DNA of 64,000 nt from JACQZU01 sp041908165 (lineage in GTDB: Bacteria; Acidobacteriota; Holophagae; Holophagales; Holophagaceae): the NCBI GenBank assembly GCA_041908165.1, contig JAYRFV010000184.1, positions 23,482 to 87,481 on the forward strand, in the 5' to 3' direction. The position numbers were made by a program, and so were the translations under genes. Of the stretch, positions 36,347 through 45,830 are shown one piece after another (the stretch's first letter is position 1; each line of letters begins with the position of its first letter). The notes below the pieces were generated by a model. The model did no database searches. It had not been told where the DNA came from and saw only the letters and a program-made list of their open reading frames with translations.

Positions 36347-37408
36347 ATGGACACCCTAGCCCGCCTGCTGCACGTCGCGCCGCCCATGGCATGGATGATC
36401 GTGAAGCTCCTCCTGGTCATCGCCGGGGTGATGACCATCGCCGCCGTGCTGACCTGGGCCGAGCGCCGGGGATCCGCCATGATCCAGGACCGCATCGGCC
36501 CGAACCGCGCGGCCATCGGCGGGGTCACCGCCATCGGCCTGGTCCAGCTGGCCGCCGACGGCATCAAGTTCTTCCTGAAGGAGGACGTGGTCCCGCCCCA
36601 CGCCAACCGGCTGCTGTTCACGCTGGCGCCGGCCCTCGCCTTCATTCCCGCCCTGCTGGGCTTCGCGGTCATCCCCTTCGGCGCCAGCTTCACCTCGGGC
36701 GGGGTCGAGTACCACCTGAGCCTGCTCGATCCCGGCAACGGGATGGGCATGCTGTACCCGCTGGCGGTGGGCTCGGTGGCGGTCTACGGCGTCCTCACCG
36801 CCTCCTGGAGCAGCAACAACAAGTGGGCCATCCTCGGCGGCATGCGCGCCGGCGCCAACATGGTCAGCTACGAGCTGGGCATGAGCCTGGCCGTGATCGC
36901 CGTCTTCGTGGCGGTGGGCGACTACGACCCGCACCGCATCGTTGCCGCCCAGGGCCCGCTCGGCTGGTTCTTCTGGCGGCAGCCGCTGGGATTCCTGGTG
37001 TTCTTCACCTGCATGTTCGCCGAGACCAACCGGCTGCCCTTTGACTTCGCCGAGGGCGAGAGCGAGATCGTCGCCGGCTTCCACACCGAGTACAGCTCGA
37101 TGAAGTTCGCCCTGCTGCAGCTGGCGGAGTACATCCACATCGTCACCGCCTCGGCGCTGATCGTGACCCTCTACTTCGGCGGCTGGCAGGTCCCCTTCGT
37201 GGCCGCGCCGGGGGTCGCGCTCTCGGTGCTGGCCTTCCTGGCCAAGCTGGTGTTCTTCAGCTGCGTGTTCATCTGGGTGCGCTGGACGCTGCCGCGGTTC
37301 CGCTACGACCAGCTGATGTTCATGGGCTGGAAGGTGATGCTGCCCCTGTCCATGGCCAACCTGCTCCTCCAGGCGTGGCTGATCTACCGCCGCGCGTCCG
37401 GCATGTGA
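36347..37408 (+). CDS. nuoH: NADH-quinone oxidoreductase subunit H
   Basis: 353 residues from the ATG at 36347; a TTG at 36317 in the same frame is less likely. Eight or so membrane helices with the NuoH signatures ERRGSAMIQDRIGPN (quinone-site region) and FAETNRLPFDFAEGESEIVAGFHTEYSS. NuoH links the peripheral arm to the proton-pumping arm and forms part of the quinone chamber. First gene of the seven-gene nuoHIJKLMN block. Confidence 0.96.
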   Translation: MDTLARLLHVAPPMAWMIVKLLLVIAGVMTIAAVLTWAERRGSAMIQDRIGPNRAAIGGVTAIGLVQLAADGIKFFLKEDVVPPHANRLLFTLAPALAFIPALLGFAVIPFGASFTSGGVEYHLSLLDPGNGMGMLYPLAVGSVAVYGVLTASWSSNNKWAILGGMRAGANMVSYELGMSLAVIAVFVAVGDYDPHRIVAAQGPLGWFFWRQPLGFLVFFTCMFAETNRLPFDFAEGESEIVAGFHTEYSSMKFALLQLAEYIHIVTASALIVTLYFGGWQVPFVAAPGVALSVLAFLAKLVFFSCVFIWVRWTLPRFRYDQLMFMGWKVMLPLSMANLLLQAWLIYRRASGM

Positions 37409-37418
37409 GGGAGTGACC

Positions 37419-37982
37419 ATGGGCGTCCTCGTCAAGAAGGTGGAGCTGAGCTGGCTGGACCGGACCTACTTCTGGCCGGTGGCGAAGGGCATGGCGATCA
37501 CCCTCGGCCATTTCCTGCGCCAGATCGCCACGCCCACCGCCAAGCGCTACACCGTGCAGTACCCGGACATGAAGCGAACCATGCCGCCGGGCTACCGCGG
37601 CCTCCACGAGCTGAAGCGGTTCGAGGACGGGGCCGTCAAGTGCGTGGCCTGCTTCATGTGCGCCGAGGCCTGCCCGGCCCGCTGCATCACCATCGAGGCC
37701 GAGGAGTTCGGCGACCTCAACTTCACCCAGGGCTACGAGGAGAAGCGGCCGCGCGCCTTCAGCATCGACATGCTGCGCTGCATCTACTGCGGGATGTGCG
37801 AGGAGGCCTGTCCCAAGGACGCCATCTGGCTGCGCGACACCTACGAGGTCGCCGGCTATTCGCGGGTCTCCCTGAACTACGGGAAGTGGGACCTCCTGAA
37901 CACCTACGCGGCCAGGGACGGCAAGCCCGCCCTCTCCCAGGACCCCACCCCCGCGACGCCGCGCCGCGTCGTCGAGCGGTAG
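37419..37982 (+). CDS. nuoI: NADH-quinone oxidoreductase subunit I
   Basis: 187 residues from ATG 37419 (GAGGGAG just upstream). Two 4Fe-4S motifs CVACFMCAEACPARC and CIYCGMCEEACPKDA bind clusters N6a and N6b that pass electrons towards quinone. It lies 10 bases after nuoH, and it is the only peripheral-arm subunit gene in this block. Confidence 0.96.
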   Translation: MGVLVKKVELSWLDRTYFWPVAKGMAITLGHFLRQIATPTAKRYTVQYPDMKRTMPPGYRGLHELKRFEDGAVKCVACFMCAEACPARCITIEAEEFGDLNFTQGYEEKRPRAFSIDMLRCIYCGMCEEACPKDAIWLRDTYEVAGYSRVSLNYGKWDLLNTYAARDGKPALSQDPTPATPRRVVER

Positions 37983-37993
37983 GAGGGCGCCCC

Positions 37994-38485
37994 GTGTTCC
38001 TCGTCTTCGCGCTCGTCACCCTGCTCGGCGCGCTCGCCATGTTCAGGCAGCGCAACGTGATCGTCGCCGGGCTCTGCCTGGTGCTCACCTTCTTCGGCGT
38101 GGCCGGCCTGTTCGTGCTGCTCTCCAACCCGGTCGCGGCGGCCCTGCAGGTGGTCGTCTACAGCGGCGCCATCATGGTCCTCGTGCTGTTCGTGATCATG
38201 CTGCTCAACAGCCACGAGGAGGAGGCCCCCAGCACCTCCCGGCCGGTGCAGGCCTGGGCCGGCGCGCTGCTGGCCGCCGCCCTCGGCGCCGGCGCCGTCA
38301 AGCTGGTGTCGGGCTCGGCGGTCCTCGCCGACCTGGACCGCCACGCCGGCCCGGTGGCCGCCATGAACCTGCAGCGCCTCGGCGACCAGATCTTCGCCCG
38401 CCACCTGGTGGCCTTCGAGGTGGTCGGGCTGGTCCTGCTGGTCGCCATGATCGGCGCCGTCACCATCGCCAAGCGGAAGCTGTAG
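37994..38485 (+). CDS. nuoJ: NADH-quinone oxidoreductase subunit J
   Basis: 163 residues from a GTG preceded by AGGAGG at 37981-37986, which lies right after the nuoI stop. Five membrane helices with the conserved AALQVVVYSGAIMVLVLFVIMLL segment typical of NuoJ. Forms part of the membrane arm. A 130-bp gap holding a long hairpin repeat separates it from nuoK, which is unusual for these two genes. Confidence 0.93.
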   Translation: MFLVFALVTLLGALAMFRQRNVIVAGLCLVLTFFGVAGLFVLLSNPVAAALQVVVYSGAIMVLVLFVIMLLNSHEEEAPSTSRPVQAWAGALLAAALGAGAVKLVSGSAVLADLDRHAGPVAAMNLQRLGDQIFARHLVAFEVVGLVLLVAMIGAVTIAKRKL

Positions 38486-38503
38486 AAATGAAAAAGCCAT
38501 TCA

Positions 38504-38581
38504 ACACAGAGGCACAGAGGCACAGAGAAATACCGCCCCCCGGAGGCTTCTTCTCCCCTTTGTGCCCCTGTGCCCCTGTGT
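38504..38581. repeat. Long inverted repeat between nuoJ and nuoK
   Basis: Two 24-base arms (38504-38527, built from repeated ACACAGAGGC-type units, and 38558-38581, built from TGTGCCCC-type units) pair with 21 Watson-Crick pairs, one G-T pair and two mismatches around a 30-base loop. Each arm is itself a short tandem repeat of about 8 bases. It resembles the mobile, dispersed intergenic repeats seen in several phyla. In the transcript it would form a stable hairpin inside the nuo operon. Confidence 0.85.
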
Positions 38582-38618
38582 CGGAAATCCCCTCGAGCCC
38601 TTCTCTAAGGAACGCCCG

Positions 38619-38948
38619 ATGAGCACCGCCCAGGTCCTCCACCAAGGCAGCCTGCAGGCCTACGTGCTGGTTGCACTCCTGCTGTTCGTGATCGGCCTGG
38701 CGACGGTGCTGCTGCGGCGCACCCTGCTCATGCAGTTCATGGGGATCGAACTCATGCTCAACGCCGCCAACGTCGCCCTGTTGGCGTTCGCCCGCTACCG
38801 CGGCGGGGACGTCCAGGGCACGGTGTTCTACCTGTTCATCATCGGGGTGGCCGCCTGCGAGGCCGCCATCGGCCTGGCCCTCGTGGTGACCCTGCACCGG
38901 CTGCGCGGGAGCACCGACTCCGATCGCGCCGACCTGCTGAAACAGTGA
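38619..38948 (+). CDS. nuoK: NADH-quinone oxidoreductase subunit K
   Basis: 109 residues from ATG 38619 (AAGGAA upstream). Three membrane helices, with the conserved glutamate in LMQFMGIELMLNAANV and a second Glu in ACEAAIGLA, both part of the proton path. Short gap of 7 bases to nuoL. Confidence 0.95.
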   Translation: MSTAQVLHQGSLQAYVLVALLLFVIGLATVLLRRTLLMQFMGIELMLNAANVALLAFARYRGGDVQGTVFYLFIIGVAACEAAIGLALVVTLHRLRGSTDSDRADLLKQ

Positions 38949-38955
38949 GGATCCG

Positions 38956-40878
38956 ATGAACACCGCCTGGCTCATCCCGGTCCTGCCCCTCCTCGGCTTC
39001 CTGGTCAGCGGCCTCGCCGGCCGCCGGCTCGGGAAGGTGCCCACGGCCTTCGTGTCGGTCGGCGTGGTGGCCGCCTCCTTCGCCTTCGCCGTCGCCGCCT
39101 TCCTCGCCATGAAGGCCGCCCCCGGCCAGCGCCTCGACCTCGTCTACGGCACCTGGATGTCCGTGGGCGCAGCCGGGGCCCCCGGCTCCCTGTCGGTGCC
39201 CTTCGGCTTCACCATCGACCCGCTGTCGGGAACGATGATGCTGGTGGTGTCCGGCATCGGCGCGCTCATCCACCTCTACTCCGTGGGCTACATGTGGGAG
39301 GACGAGGGCTTCGCCCGCTTCTTCAGCTACCTGAACCTGTTCGTGTTCTTCATGCTCACGCTGGTCATGGGCTCGAACCTGCCGATGATCTTCATCGGCT
39401 GGGAAGGGGTGGGCCTCTGCTCCTACCTGCTGATCGGCTACTTCTTCGAGACCGACTACGCCCCCGCGGCCGGGCTGAAGGCCTTCCTGACCAACCGCAT
39501 CGGCGACCTCGGCATGGTGGTCGGCATGATGGCGCTGTTCGCCCAGTTCGGCACCCTCACCATCGGCGACCTGCTGACCCAGGCGGGCCACCTGGCCCCC
39601 GAAGTGGGCTTCGGCATCCTCACCTTCGCGACCCTGATGCTGTTCGTCGGGGCCACCGGCAAGAGCGCCCAGATCCCGCTCTACGTCTGGCTGCCGGACG
39701 CCATGGCCGGCCCGACCCCGGTCAGCGCCCTGATCCACGCCGCCACCATGGTCACCAGCGGCATCTACCTGCTGTGCCGGCTGGCCCCGCTGTTCACCCT
39801 GGCGCCCATCACCATGAACGTGGTGGCCTGGGTCGGCGCCGCCACCGCCCTGTTCGCCGCCACCATCGGCCTGGTCCAGCGGGACATCAAGAAGGTGCTG
39901 GCCTACTCCACGGTCAGCCAGCTGGGATACATGTTCCTCGGCCTCGGCGCCTCCGGCTTCGCCGCCGGCTTCTTCCACGTGTTCACCCACGCCTGGTTCA
40001 AGGCCCTGCTGTTCCTCGGCGCCGGCAGCGTGATCCACGCCATGCACCACGAGCAGGACCTGTTCCGCATGGGCGGCCTCAAGGCCAAGCTGCCGGTCAC
40101 CTTCTGGACCATGCTGATCGCCACCCTGGCGATCATGGGCCTGCCGCCCTTCTCCGGCTTCTTCAGCAAGGACGAGATCCTCTACCTGGCCTTCCTCAAG
40201 AGCCCCTGGCTGTGGGGCATCGGGGTGGTCGGCGCCTGCTGCACGGCCTTCTACATGTGGCGGCTGATGGCCCTGGCCTTCTGGGGCGAACCCCGCGACC
40301 ACCACGCCTTCGACCACGCCCACGAGAGCCCCTGGCAGATGACCGCCCCGCTGGCGGTGCTGGCGGTGGGCTCGGCCCTGGCCGGCTTCCTCGGCGTGCC
40401 GGAGGCCTTCGGCGGGCACTTCGCCATCGGCCGGTTCCTTGAGCCGGCGCTCACCTTCGGCCAGGCCCATGCCGGCCACGGCGGCCACCACGCCGGCCCG
40501 GCGGTGCTGCTGGCGGTGATCTCCACCGGCCTGGGCCTGGCCGCCGCGGCCACGGGCTTCCTGCTCTACAAGGACGGTCTGGGCCGGGCCGAGGCCATGG
40601 CCGCCCGGGTGCCCGGCCTGCACCTGGTGCTGCTCAACAAGTACTTCGTGGACGAGGCCATCGAGGGCTACCTGCTGCGGCCGATCCGCTGGTTCGGCAA
40701 CCTGCTGTGGAAGCTCTTCGACGTGATCCTCATCGACGGCGTCGGGGTCAACCTGCCGGGCGCGCTGACCCGGGTGGCCGGGGACTTCGTCGCCCTCCTG
40801 CAGACCGGACGCGTGCGCAACTACGCCCTGGGCATGGGCGTGGGCCTGCTCGCGCTCCTCTGGGCATTCCTGAAGTGA
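38956..40878 (+). CDS. nuoL: NADH-quinone oxidoreductase subunit L
   Basis: 640 residues, many membrane helices. Motifs include IFIGWEGVGLCSYLLIGYF, KSAQIPLYVWLPDAMAGPTPVSALIHAATMVTSG (split) and a late PPFSGFFSKDEIL. This antiporter-like subunit pumps protons and carries the long lateral helix at the C-terminal end. It follows nuoK with a 7-base gap and an AGGATC site. Confidence 0.96.
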   Translation: MNTAWLIPVLPLLGFLVSGLAGRRLGKVPTAFVSVGVVAASFAFAVAAFLAMKAAPGQRLDLVYGTWMSVGAAGAPGSLSVPFGFTIDPLSGTMMLVVSGIGALIHLYSVGYMWEDEGFARFFSYLNLFVFFMLTLVMGSNLPMIFIGWEGVGLCSYLLIGYFFETDYAPAAGLKAFLTNRIGDLGMVVGMMALFAQFGTLTIGDLLTQAGHLAPEVGFGILTFATLMLFVGATGKSAQIPLYVWLPDAMAGPTPVSALIHAATMVTSGIYLLCRLAPLFTLAPITMNVVAWVGAATALFAATIGLVQRDIKKVLAYSTVSQLGYMFLGLGASGFAAGFFHVFTHAWFKALLFLGAGSVIHAMHHEQDLFRMGGLKAKLPVTFWTMLIATLAIMGLPPFSGFFSKDEILYLAFLKSPWLWGIGVVGACCTAFYMWRLMALAFWGEPRDHHAFDHAHESPWQMTAPLAVLAVGSALAGFLGVPEAFGGHFAIGRFLEPALTFGQAHAGHGGHHAGPAVLLAVISTGLGLAAAATGFLLYKDGLGRAEAMAARVPGLHLVLLNKYFVDEAIEGYLLRPIRWFGNLLWKLFDVILIDGVGVNLPGALTRVAGDFVALLQTGRVRNYALGMGVGLLALLWAFLK

Positions 40879-40885
40879 GGCGGCC

Positions 40886-42484
40886 GTGACCTGGACCAAC
40901 ACCCACCTGCTGAGCCTCCTGGTCTTCGCGCCGCTGGTCTGGGGCGCCTTCGTGATGGTCTTCCCGGAATCGCAGTCGCGGCTGGCCCGGCTGCTGGCCC
41001 TCCTGGGCGCCACGGGAATCTTCATCATCAGCGCCATGCACCTGCTGCGGCTCGCCCCCGACGCCGCCGGCTGGCTGGCGGTGGAGCGCTTCAAGTGGTT
41101 CACCGTGGTCGGCCTGCCGGTGGAGTACCACCTCGGCGTGGACGGGCTGAACCTCTGGCTGGTGCTGCTCACCACCTTCCTGGTGCCGCTGACCATGCTC
41201 GGCACCTGGAACAGCCTCAAGAAGAACGCCGGCGCCTTCAACGCCCTGTTCCTCCTTCTCGAGTGCGCCATGCTCGGCGCCCTGCTGGCCCAGGACCTCC
41301 TGTTCTTCTACCTGTTCTGGGAAGCCATGTTGATCCCCATGTACTTCATGATCGGCGTGTGGGGCGGCGACGAGCGCAAGTACGCCGCCAACAAGTTCTT
41401 CCTCTACACCCTGGGCGGCTCCCTGCTGTGGCTGGTGGCGCTGCTCTACCTCGCCACCAAGGCCGGCAGCTTCGCGCCGGCGGTGATGGCCCAGGCCGCC
41501 GCCGGCCTGCCCTTCGACGCCCAGTGCTGGATCTTCCTGGCCTTCGCCCTGGCCTTCGCCATCAAGGTTCCGCTGTTCCCCCTCCACACCTGGCTGCCCG
41601 ACGCCCACGTCCAGGCGCCCACGGCCGGGTCGGTCATCCTCGCCGGCGTGCTGCTGAAGCTGGGCGGCTACGGCCTGCTGCGCTTCGCCATCCCGATCCT
41701 GCCCGAGGCCGCCGTCCACTACGCCCGGCCGATGGCGCTGCTGGCCCTGGCGGCCATCATCTACGGCGCCCTGGTGTCGATGGTCCAGCGCGACATCAAG
41801 AAGCTGGTGGCCTACTCCTCGGTGAGCCACATGGGCTTCGTCGTCCTCGGCATCGCCAGCATGACCGTCCTGGGCACGCAGGGGGCGGTGCTGCAGATGC
41901 TCAACCACGGCGTCAGCACCGGCGCGCTCTTCCTCCTGGTCGGCATGGTCTACGACCGGGCCCACACGCGGATGATCGCCGACTTCGGCGGGGTCGCCGC
42001 GAAGATGCCGGTCTTCACCACCTTCTTCATGATCGTCACCCTCAGCAGCATCGGCCTGCCGCTCACCAACGGGTTCGTGGGCGAATTCTGGATCCTCAAC
42101 GGCACCTGGCTCAGCGGCTTCGGCTGGGGCCGGCTGTACGCCGGCCTGGCCTCCCTCGGCGTCCTGCTCGGCGCGGTGTACATGCTGTGGATGGTCAAGC
42201 GCGTCTTCTGGGGGCCGGTCAACGCCGACGAGGACAGCGGCACGGCCCACCTGCATTCCGACCTCGGCCCCCGGGAGATCGCGGTGATGCTGCCGATCGT
42301 CGCCCTGATCCTGTGGATGGGCCTGCACCCGCGGACCTTCGTGGCGATCTCCGAAGCCCCGGTGGCCCGGCTGCTGGCCGAGGCCAGGGCGCCGGCTCCG
42401 CGGACGGCCCCCGCCGCCCGGCCCCCCGCCGCGCCGCAGACCGCCGAACACGGGGCCGCCCCGGCCGTGGAGACGCACCGATGA
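40886..42484 (+). CDS. nuoM: NADH-quinone oxidoreductase subunit M
   Basis: 532 residues from a GTG. Antiporter-like subunit with FYLFWEAMLIPMYFMIGVWG, KVPLFPLHTWLPDAHVQAPT and KKLVAYSSVSHMGFVVLG. The C-terminal 35 residues are an Ala/Pro-rich extension (APAPRTAPAARPPAA). The stop overlaps the nuoN start (ATGA). Confidence 0.96.
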   Translation: MTWTNTHLLSLLVFAPLVWGAFVMVFPESQSRLARLLALLGATGIFIISAMHLLRLAPDAAGWLAVERFKWFTVVGLPVEYHLGVDGLNLWLVLLTTFLVPLTMLGTWNSLKKNAGAFNALFLLLECAMLGALLAQDLLFFYLFWEAMLIPMYFMIGVWGGDERKYAANKFFLYTLGGSLLWLVALLYLATKAGSFAPAVMAQAAAGLPFDAQCWIFLAFALAFAIKVPLFPLHTWLPDAHVQAPTAGSVILAGVLLKLGGYGLLRFAIPILPEAAVHYARPMALLALAAIIYGALVSMVQRDIKKLVAYSSVSHMGFVVLGIASMTVLGTQGAVLQMLNHGVSTGALFLLVGMVYDRAHTRMIADFGGVAAKMPVFTTFFMIVTLSSIGLPLTNGFVGEFWILNGTWLSGFGWGRLYAGLASLGVLLGAVYMLWMVKRVFWGPVNADEDSGTAHLHSDLGPREIAVMLPIVALILWMGLHPRTFVAISEAPVARLLAEARAPAPRTAPAARPPAAPQTAEHGAAPAVETHR

Positions 42485-43956
42485 ACATCACGGCGACCAA
42501 CCTCCAGGTGCTCATGCCCTTCCTGTTCCCGGTGCTCGGCGCGTGCCTGCTGCCGATCGCCAGCCTGGACCGGGACCAGGCCTCGGCCAAGTGGATCCGC
42601 GCCGCCATGTACGGCATCGCGCTGTTCGCGGTGGGGGCCAGCTTCTACTACCTCCAGGCCCTCTGGGCCACCGGGGGGCAGCCGGCCGCGGGGCCGGTGC
42701 GCATGGACCGGCTGACCCAGTTCACCGGCCTGTTCGTCATGGTCGCCGCCGCCCTGACCATCCTCCAGCTCTGGGACCACCTGCACCAGGAAGGCTGGGT
42801 CAAGGGCGAGTCCCTCGCCCTGCTGCTGCTCTCGGCCACCGGGATGGTGCTGTTCGCCAGCACCACCCACCTGCTGGTCCTGTTCCTCGCGCTCGAGCTG
42901 CTGTCGCTCCCGCTGTACGCCCTGACCGCGACGATCCGCACCCGGGCCAAGGCCCTGGAGGGTGGACTCAAGTACTTCCTCACCGGGGCGGTGGCCGCAG
43001 CCTGCTTCCTCATGGGCTCGGTGCTGCTCTACGGCTTCACGGGCTCCCTGGACGCGGTGGTGATCGGAGCGGTCCTGGGCGCCCGTCCCGAGCCCCTGGC
43101 CCTGGTCGGGGTGGCCCTGCTGCTGCTGGGCTTCCTCTTCAAGGTCAGCGCCGTGCCCTTCCACCAGTGGACGCCCGACGCCTACGAGGCGGCCCCGCAT
43201 CCGATCGCCGGCTTCATGTCGGTGGCCACCAAGGGGGCCGCCCTGGTCGCCTTGCTGCGCGTCGTCCCCGGCGCGGTCGCGGCCCTGGAGCCCACCTCCG
43301 CCAAGGTCCGTGCCGCCCTGGCGGTGATGGCCGTCGCGACCATGGTCCTCGGCAACCTCTCGGCGCTCTCCCAGACCAACCTCAAGCGGATGCTGGCCTA
43401 CTCCAGCATCAGCCACGCCGGATACCTCCTGCTGGGCCTGGTGGCGGGGACCGCCGCCGCCCGGACCGGAATGGTGTTCTACCTGGTGGTCTACCTGTTC
43501 ATGAACATGGGGGCCTTCGGCCTGCTCACGGTGTTCGGCCTGGTCGGCGAGCGCACGCACTACGACGACCTGCGGGGCCTGGGCTGGAAGCGCCCGGGCA
43601 TGGCGATCGCCATCGCCGTGTGCATGTTCAGCCTCGCCGGCATTCCGCCCACCGCCGGCTTCTACGGCAAGTACATGATCTTCAAGGAACTGGTCGCGAC
43701 CGGCCACCTCTCCCTGGCGATCGTCGGCGTGCTCGCGAGCCTGGTGTCGGTGTACTTCTACCTGCGGGTGCTGGTGGCGCTGTTCCTGGACGCGCCCCGG
43801 GCCAGCCAGGAACGGGAGGACGCCGAGCGCCCCGCCGTCCACGCCCCGCTGGCGGGGGCCACGATCCTGGCCTGCGCCTTCCTGGTGATGCTCACCGGGC
43901 TCCTGCAGCCCTGGATGAACGCCTTCGCGCTCCGGGCCCTGGACTGGATCCGCTGA
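42481..43956 (+). CDS. nuoN: NADH-quinone oxidoreductase subunit N
   Basis: 491 residues starting at the ATG that overlaps the nuoM stop. Antiporter-like subunit with KVSAVPFHQWTPDAYEAAP and LKRMLAYSSISHAGYLLLG. Last gene of the block. About 146 bp of non-coding sequence follow, then the MacA-like gene. Confidence 0.96.
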   Translation: MNITATNLQVLMPFLFPVLGACLLPIASLDRDQASAKWIRAAMYGIALFAVGASFYYLQALWATGGQPAAGPVRMDRLTQFTGLFVMVAAALTILQLWDHLHQEGWVKGESLALLLLSATGMVLFASTTHLLVLFLALELLSLPLYALTATIRTRAKALEGGLKYFLTGAVAAACFLMGSVLLYGFTGSLDAVVIGAVLGARPEPLALVGVALLLLGFLFKVSAVPFHQWTPDAYEAAPHPIAGFMSVATKGAALVALLRVVPGAVAALEPTSAKVRAALAVMAVATMVLGNLSALSQTNLKRMLAYSSISHAGYLLLGLVAGTAAARTGMVFYLVVYLFMNMGAFGLLTVFGLVGERTHYDDLRGLGWKRPGMAIAIAVCMFSLAGIPPTAGFYGKYMIFKELVATGHLSLAIVGVLASLVSVYFYLRVLVALFLDAPRASQEREDAERPAVHAPLAGATILACAFLVMLTGLLQPWMNAFALRALDWIR

Positions 43957-44102
43957 GCCGGTCCGGAAGGCACGCCGCCGGCTGAACTCCTGCATCGCCG
44001 TCCGTCCGGCACCCTGCCGGGGCCGCGCGGTTAAACCTTCTTGGTCGCGCATGCATCGCATGTCAAGGTAGAGGACGGGGCTGTTTTCGAATCGAGGACC
44101 GC

Positions 44103-45737
44103 ATGAAACGCAGCACGTGGATTTTCGTGGGAGCCGGGGTGCTCGCCGTCGCCGGAGGCACGGCCTACGTCCTGACCCGGCCCAAGGACGAGATCAAGTG
44201 GCGGACCGCCAAGCTGGAGAAGGGCAGCATCACCCAGCGCATCAGCGCCACCGGCGGCGTCGCCCCGGTGGTCCAGGTGGCGGTGGGCACCCAGGTCTCC
44301 GGGGTGATCCAGGCCCTCTTCGCCGACTACAACAGCATCGTGAAGAAGGGCCAGCTCATCGCCCAGATCGACCCGACGGTCTGGCAGACCCAGCTGCGGG
44401 ACGCCGAGGCGAGCCTGGAGCGCTCCAAGGCGACGATGGAGGACGCCCGGCGCCAGTACGAGCGCGCCCGTCGCCTGGCCGCCGAGAAGCTGCTGGCCGA
44501 CCAGGACCTGGACGCCAAGGAGACCACCTACAAGAGCTCCGCTGCGAGCTTCGAGAACGCCAAGGCCGCCCTCGAGCGCGCCAAGGCCAACCTGGACTAC
44601 TGCAACATCACCGCGCCCGTGGACGGGGTGGTGATCTCGCGCCTGGCCGACGTGGGCCAGACGGTGGCGGCCAGCTTCTCCACGCCGAACCTGTTCCAGA
44701 TCGCCCAGGACCTTTCGAAGATGAAGGTGGAGATCTCCATCGACGAGGCCGACATCGACGAGGTGAAGGTGGGCCAGCGCGCCTTCTTCACCGTCGACAG
44801 CCTGCCCGAGAAGCAGTTCGTGGCGACCGTCAGCCAGGTGCGGCTCGAGCCCATCACCACCCAGAACGTCGTGACCTACAAGGTCGTCATCGAGGTCCCC
44901 AATGAGCCCCTCCCGGGTTCCGAGGGCGCCGCGGAACTTGCCGGATCCGCGCCGAAGGACGCACCCAGGGGCGAAGGGCGGCGCAGCCACCGGCCCGAGG
45001 CCGCTCCCGCCCGCCCCGGCGGCGGTTTCGGAGGGGGGGACTTCAACCCCGACCGCATGTGGGAGATGAACAAGGAGCGCATCCTCGAGCGCAATCCGGG
45101 CATCACCAAGGAGGACTGGCTCAAGCGCATGAAGGAGCGGATGGCCCAGGGCGGCCGCGGTGGCCGGCCGGAGCCGGCGTCCGCTGCGCCCGCCAAGCCG
45201 GCGGGCAGCGAGGCCGAGCGGCTGCAGGCGGCGCGCACCCCCGGCGGGGCGGCCCGGCTGGGCGGGCCGGTGTTCGCCGGCAACCTTGCCCTGCGTCCCG
45301 GCATGACCGCCAACGTCACCATCATCACCAACCGGAAGCAGGACGTGCTGCGGGTCCCCAACGCGGCGCTGCGGTTCAACCCGAACGCCTTCCAGAAGGA
45401 CGACGCCAAGAAGGACGCCCCCAAGGCCGGCGGCCTGGGCCAGCCCATGGGCATGTTCCCCGGCGGCGGCCCGCGTCCGGGCGGCGGCCAGGGCGGCGGG
45501 GCCGGCGCCGCCAAGGGCATGGCCACGCGCCGCGAGGACCGCATCTGGGTCCTCGAGAACGGCAAGCCCAAGGCGATCCCGGTGAAGGCGGGGATCACCG
45601 ACGGCCAGTTCACCGAGGTGACCGCCGAGAACCTCCAGGAGGGGCTCACCATCCTCGTCGGCGTCGAGAACGCCCGGCCGTCGGCCGCCACCGCGGCTCC
45701 CATGGGCGGCATGCCCGGCGGCGGCGGACGCAGGTAG
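44103..45737 (+). CDS. MacA/HlyD-type efflux periplasmic adaptor
   Basis: 544 residues. An N-terminal membrane anchor (about 5-25), a biotinyl-lipoyl half-domain (GTQVSGVIQALFADYNSIVKKGQ), an alpha-hairpin (about 95-160), the second half-domain (NITAPVDGVVISRLADVGQTV) and beta-barrel strands. Residues about 265-390 and 430-470 are unusual inserts rich in Gly, Pro, Arg and Met (GGGFGGGDFNPDRMWEMNKE), which make it longer than MacA (about 370). It should link an inner-membrane ABC exporter to an outer-membrane channel. The permease gene follows. Confidence 0.9.
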   Translation: MKRSTWIFVGAGVLAVAGGTAYVLTRPKDEIKWRTAKLEKGSITQRISATGGVAPVVQVAVGTQVSGVIQALFADYNSIVKKGQLIAQIDPTVWQTQLRDAEASLERSKATMEDARRQYERARRLAAEKLLADQDLDAKETTYKSSAASFENAKAALERAKANLDYCNITAPVDGVVISRLADVGQTVAASFSTPNLFQIAQDLSKMKVEISIDEADIDEVKVGQRAFFTVDSLPEKQFVATVSQVRLEPITTQNVVTYKVVIEVPNEPLPGSEGAAELAGSAPKDAPRGEGRRSHRPEAAPARPGGGFGGGDFNPDRMWEMNKERILERNPGITKEDWLKRMKERMAQGGRGGRPEPASAAPAKPAGSEAERLQAARTPGGAARLGGPVFAGNLALRPGMTANVTIITNRKQDVLRVPNAALRFNPNAFQKDDAKKDAPKAGGLGQPMGMFPGGGPRPGGGQGGGAGAAKGMATRREDRIWVLENGKPKAIPVKAGITDGQFTEVTAENLQEGLTILVGVENARPSAATAAPMGGMPGGGGRR

Positions 45738-45830
45738 GGCTCCATGTCCGTGGACACCACGCCCTCGGTGCGGCGCCCGCAGGGGCGCCCGAAGCCGTTG
45801 CAGTCGCGCGGGCCTGGTAGGGGGTGAATC

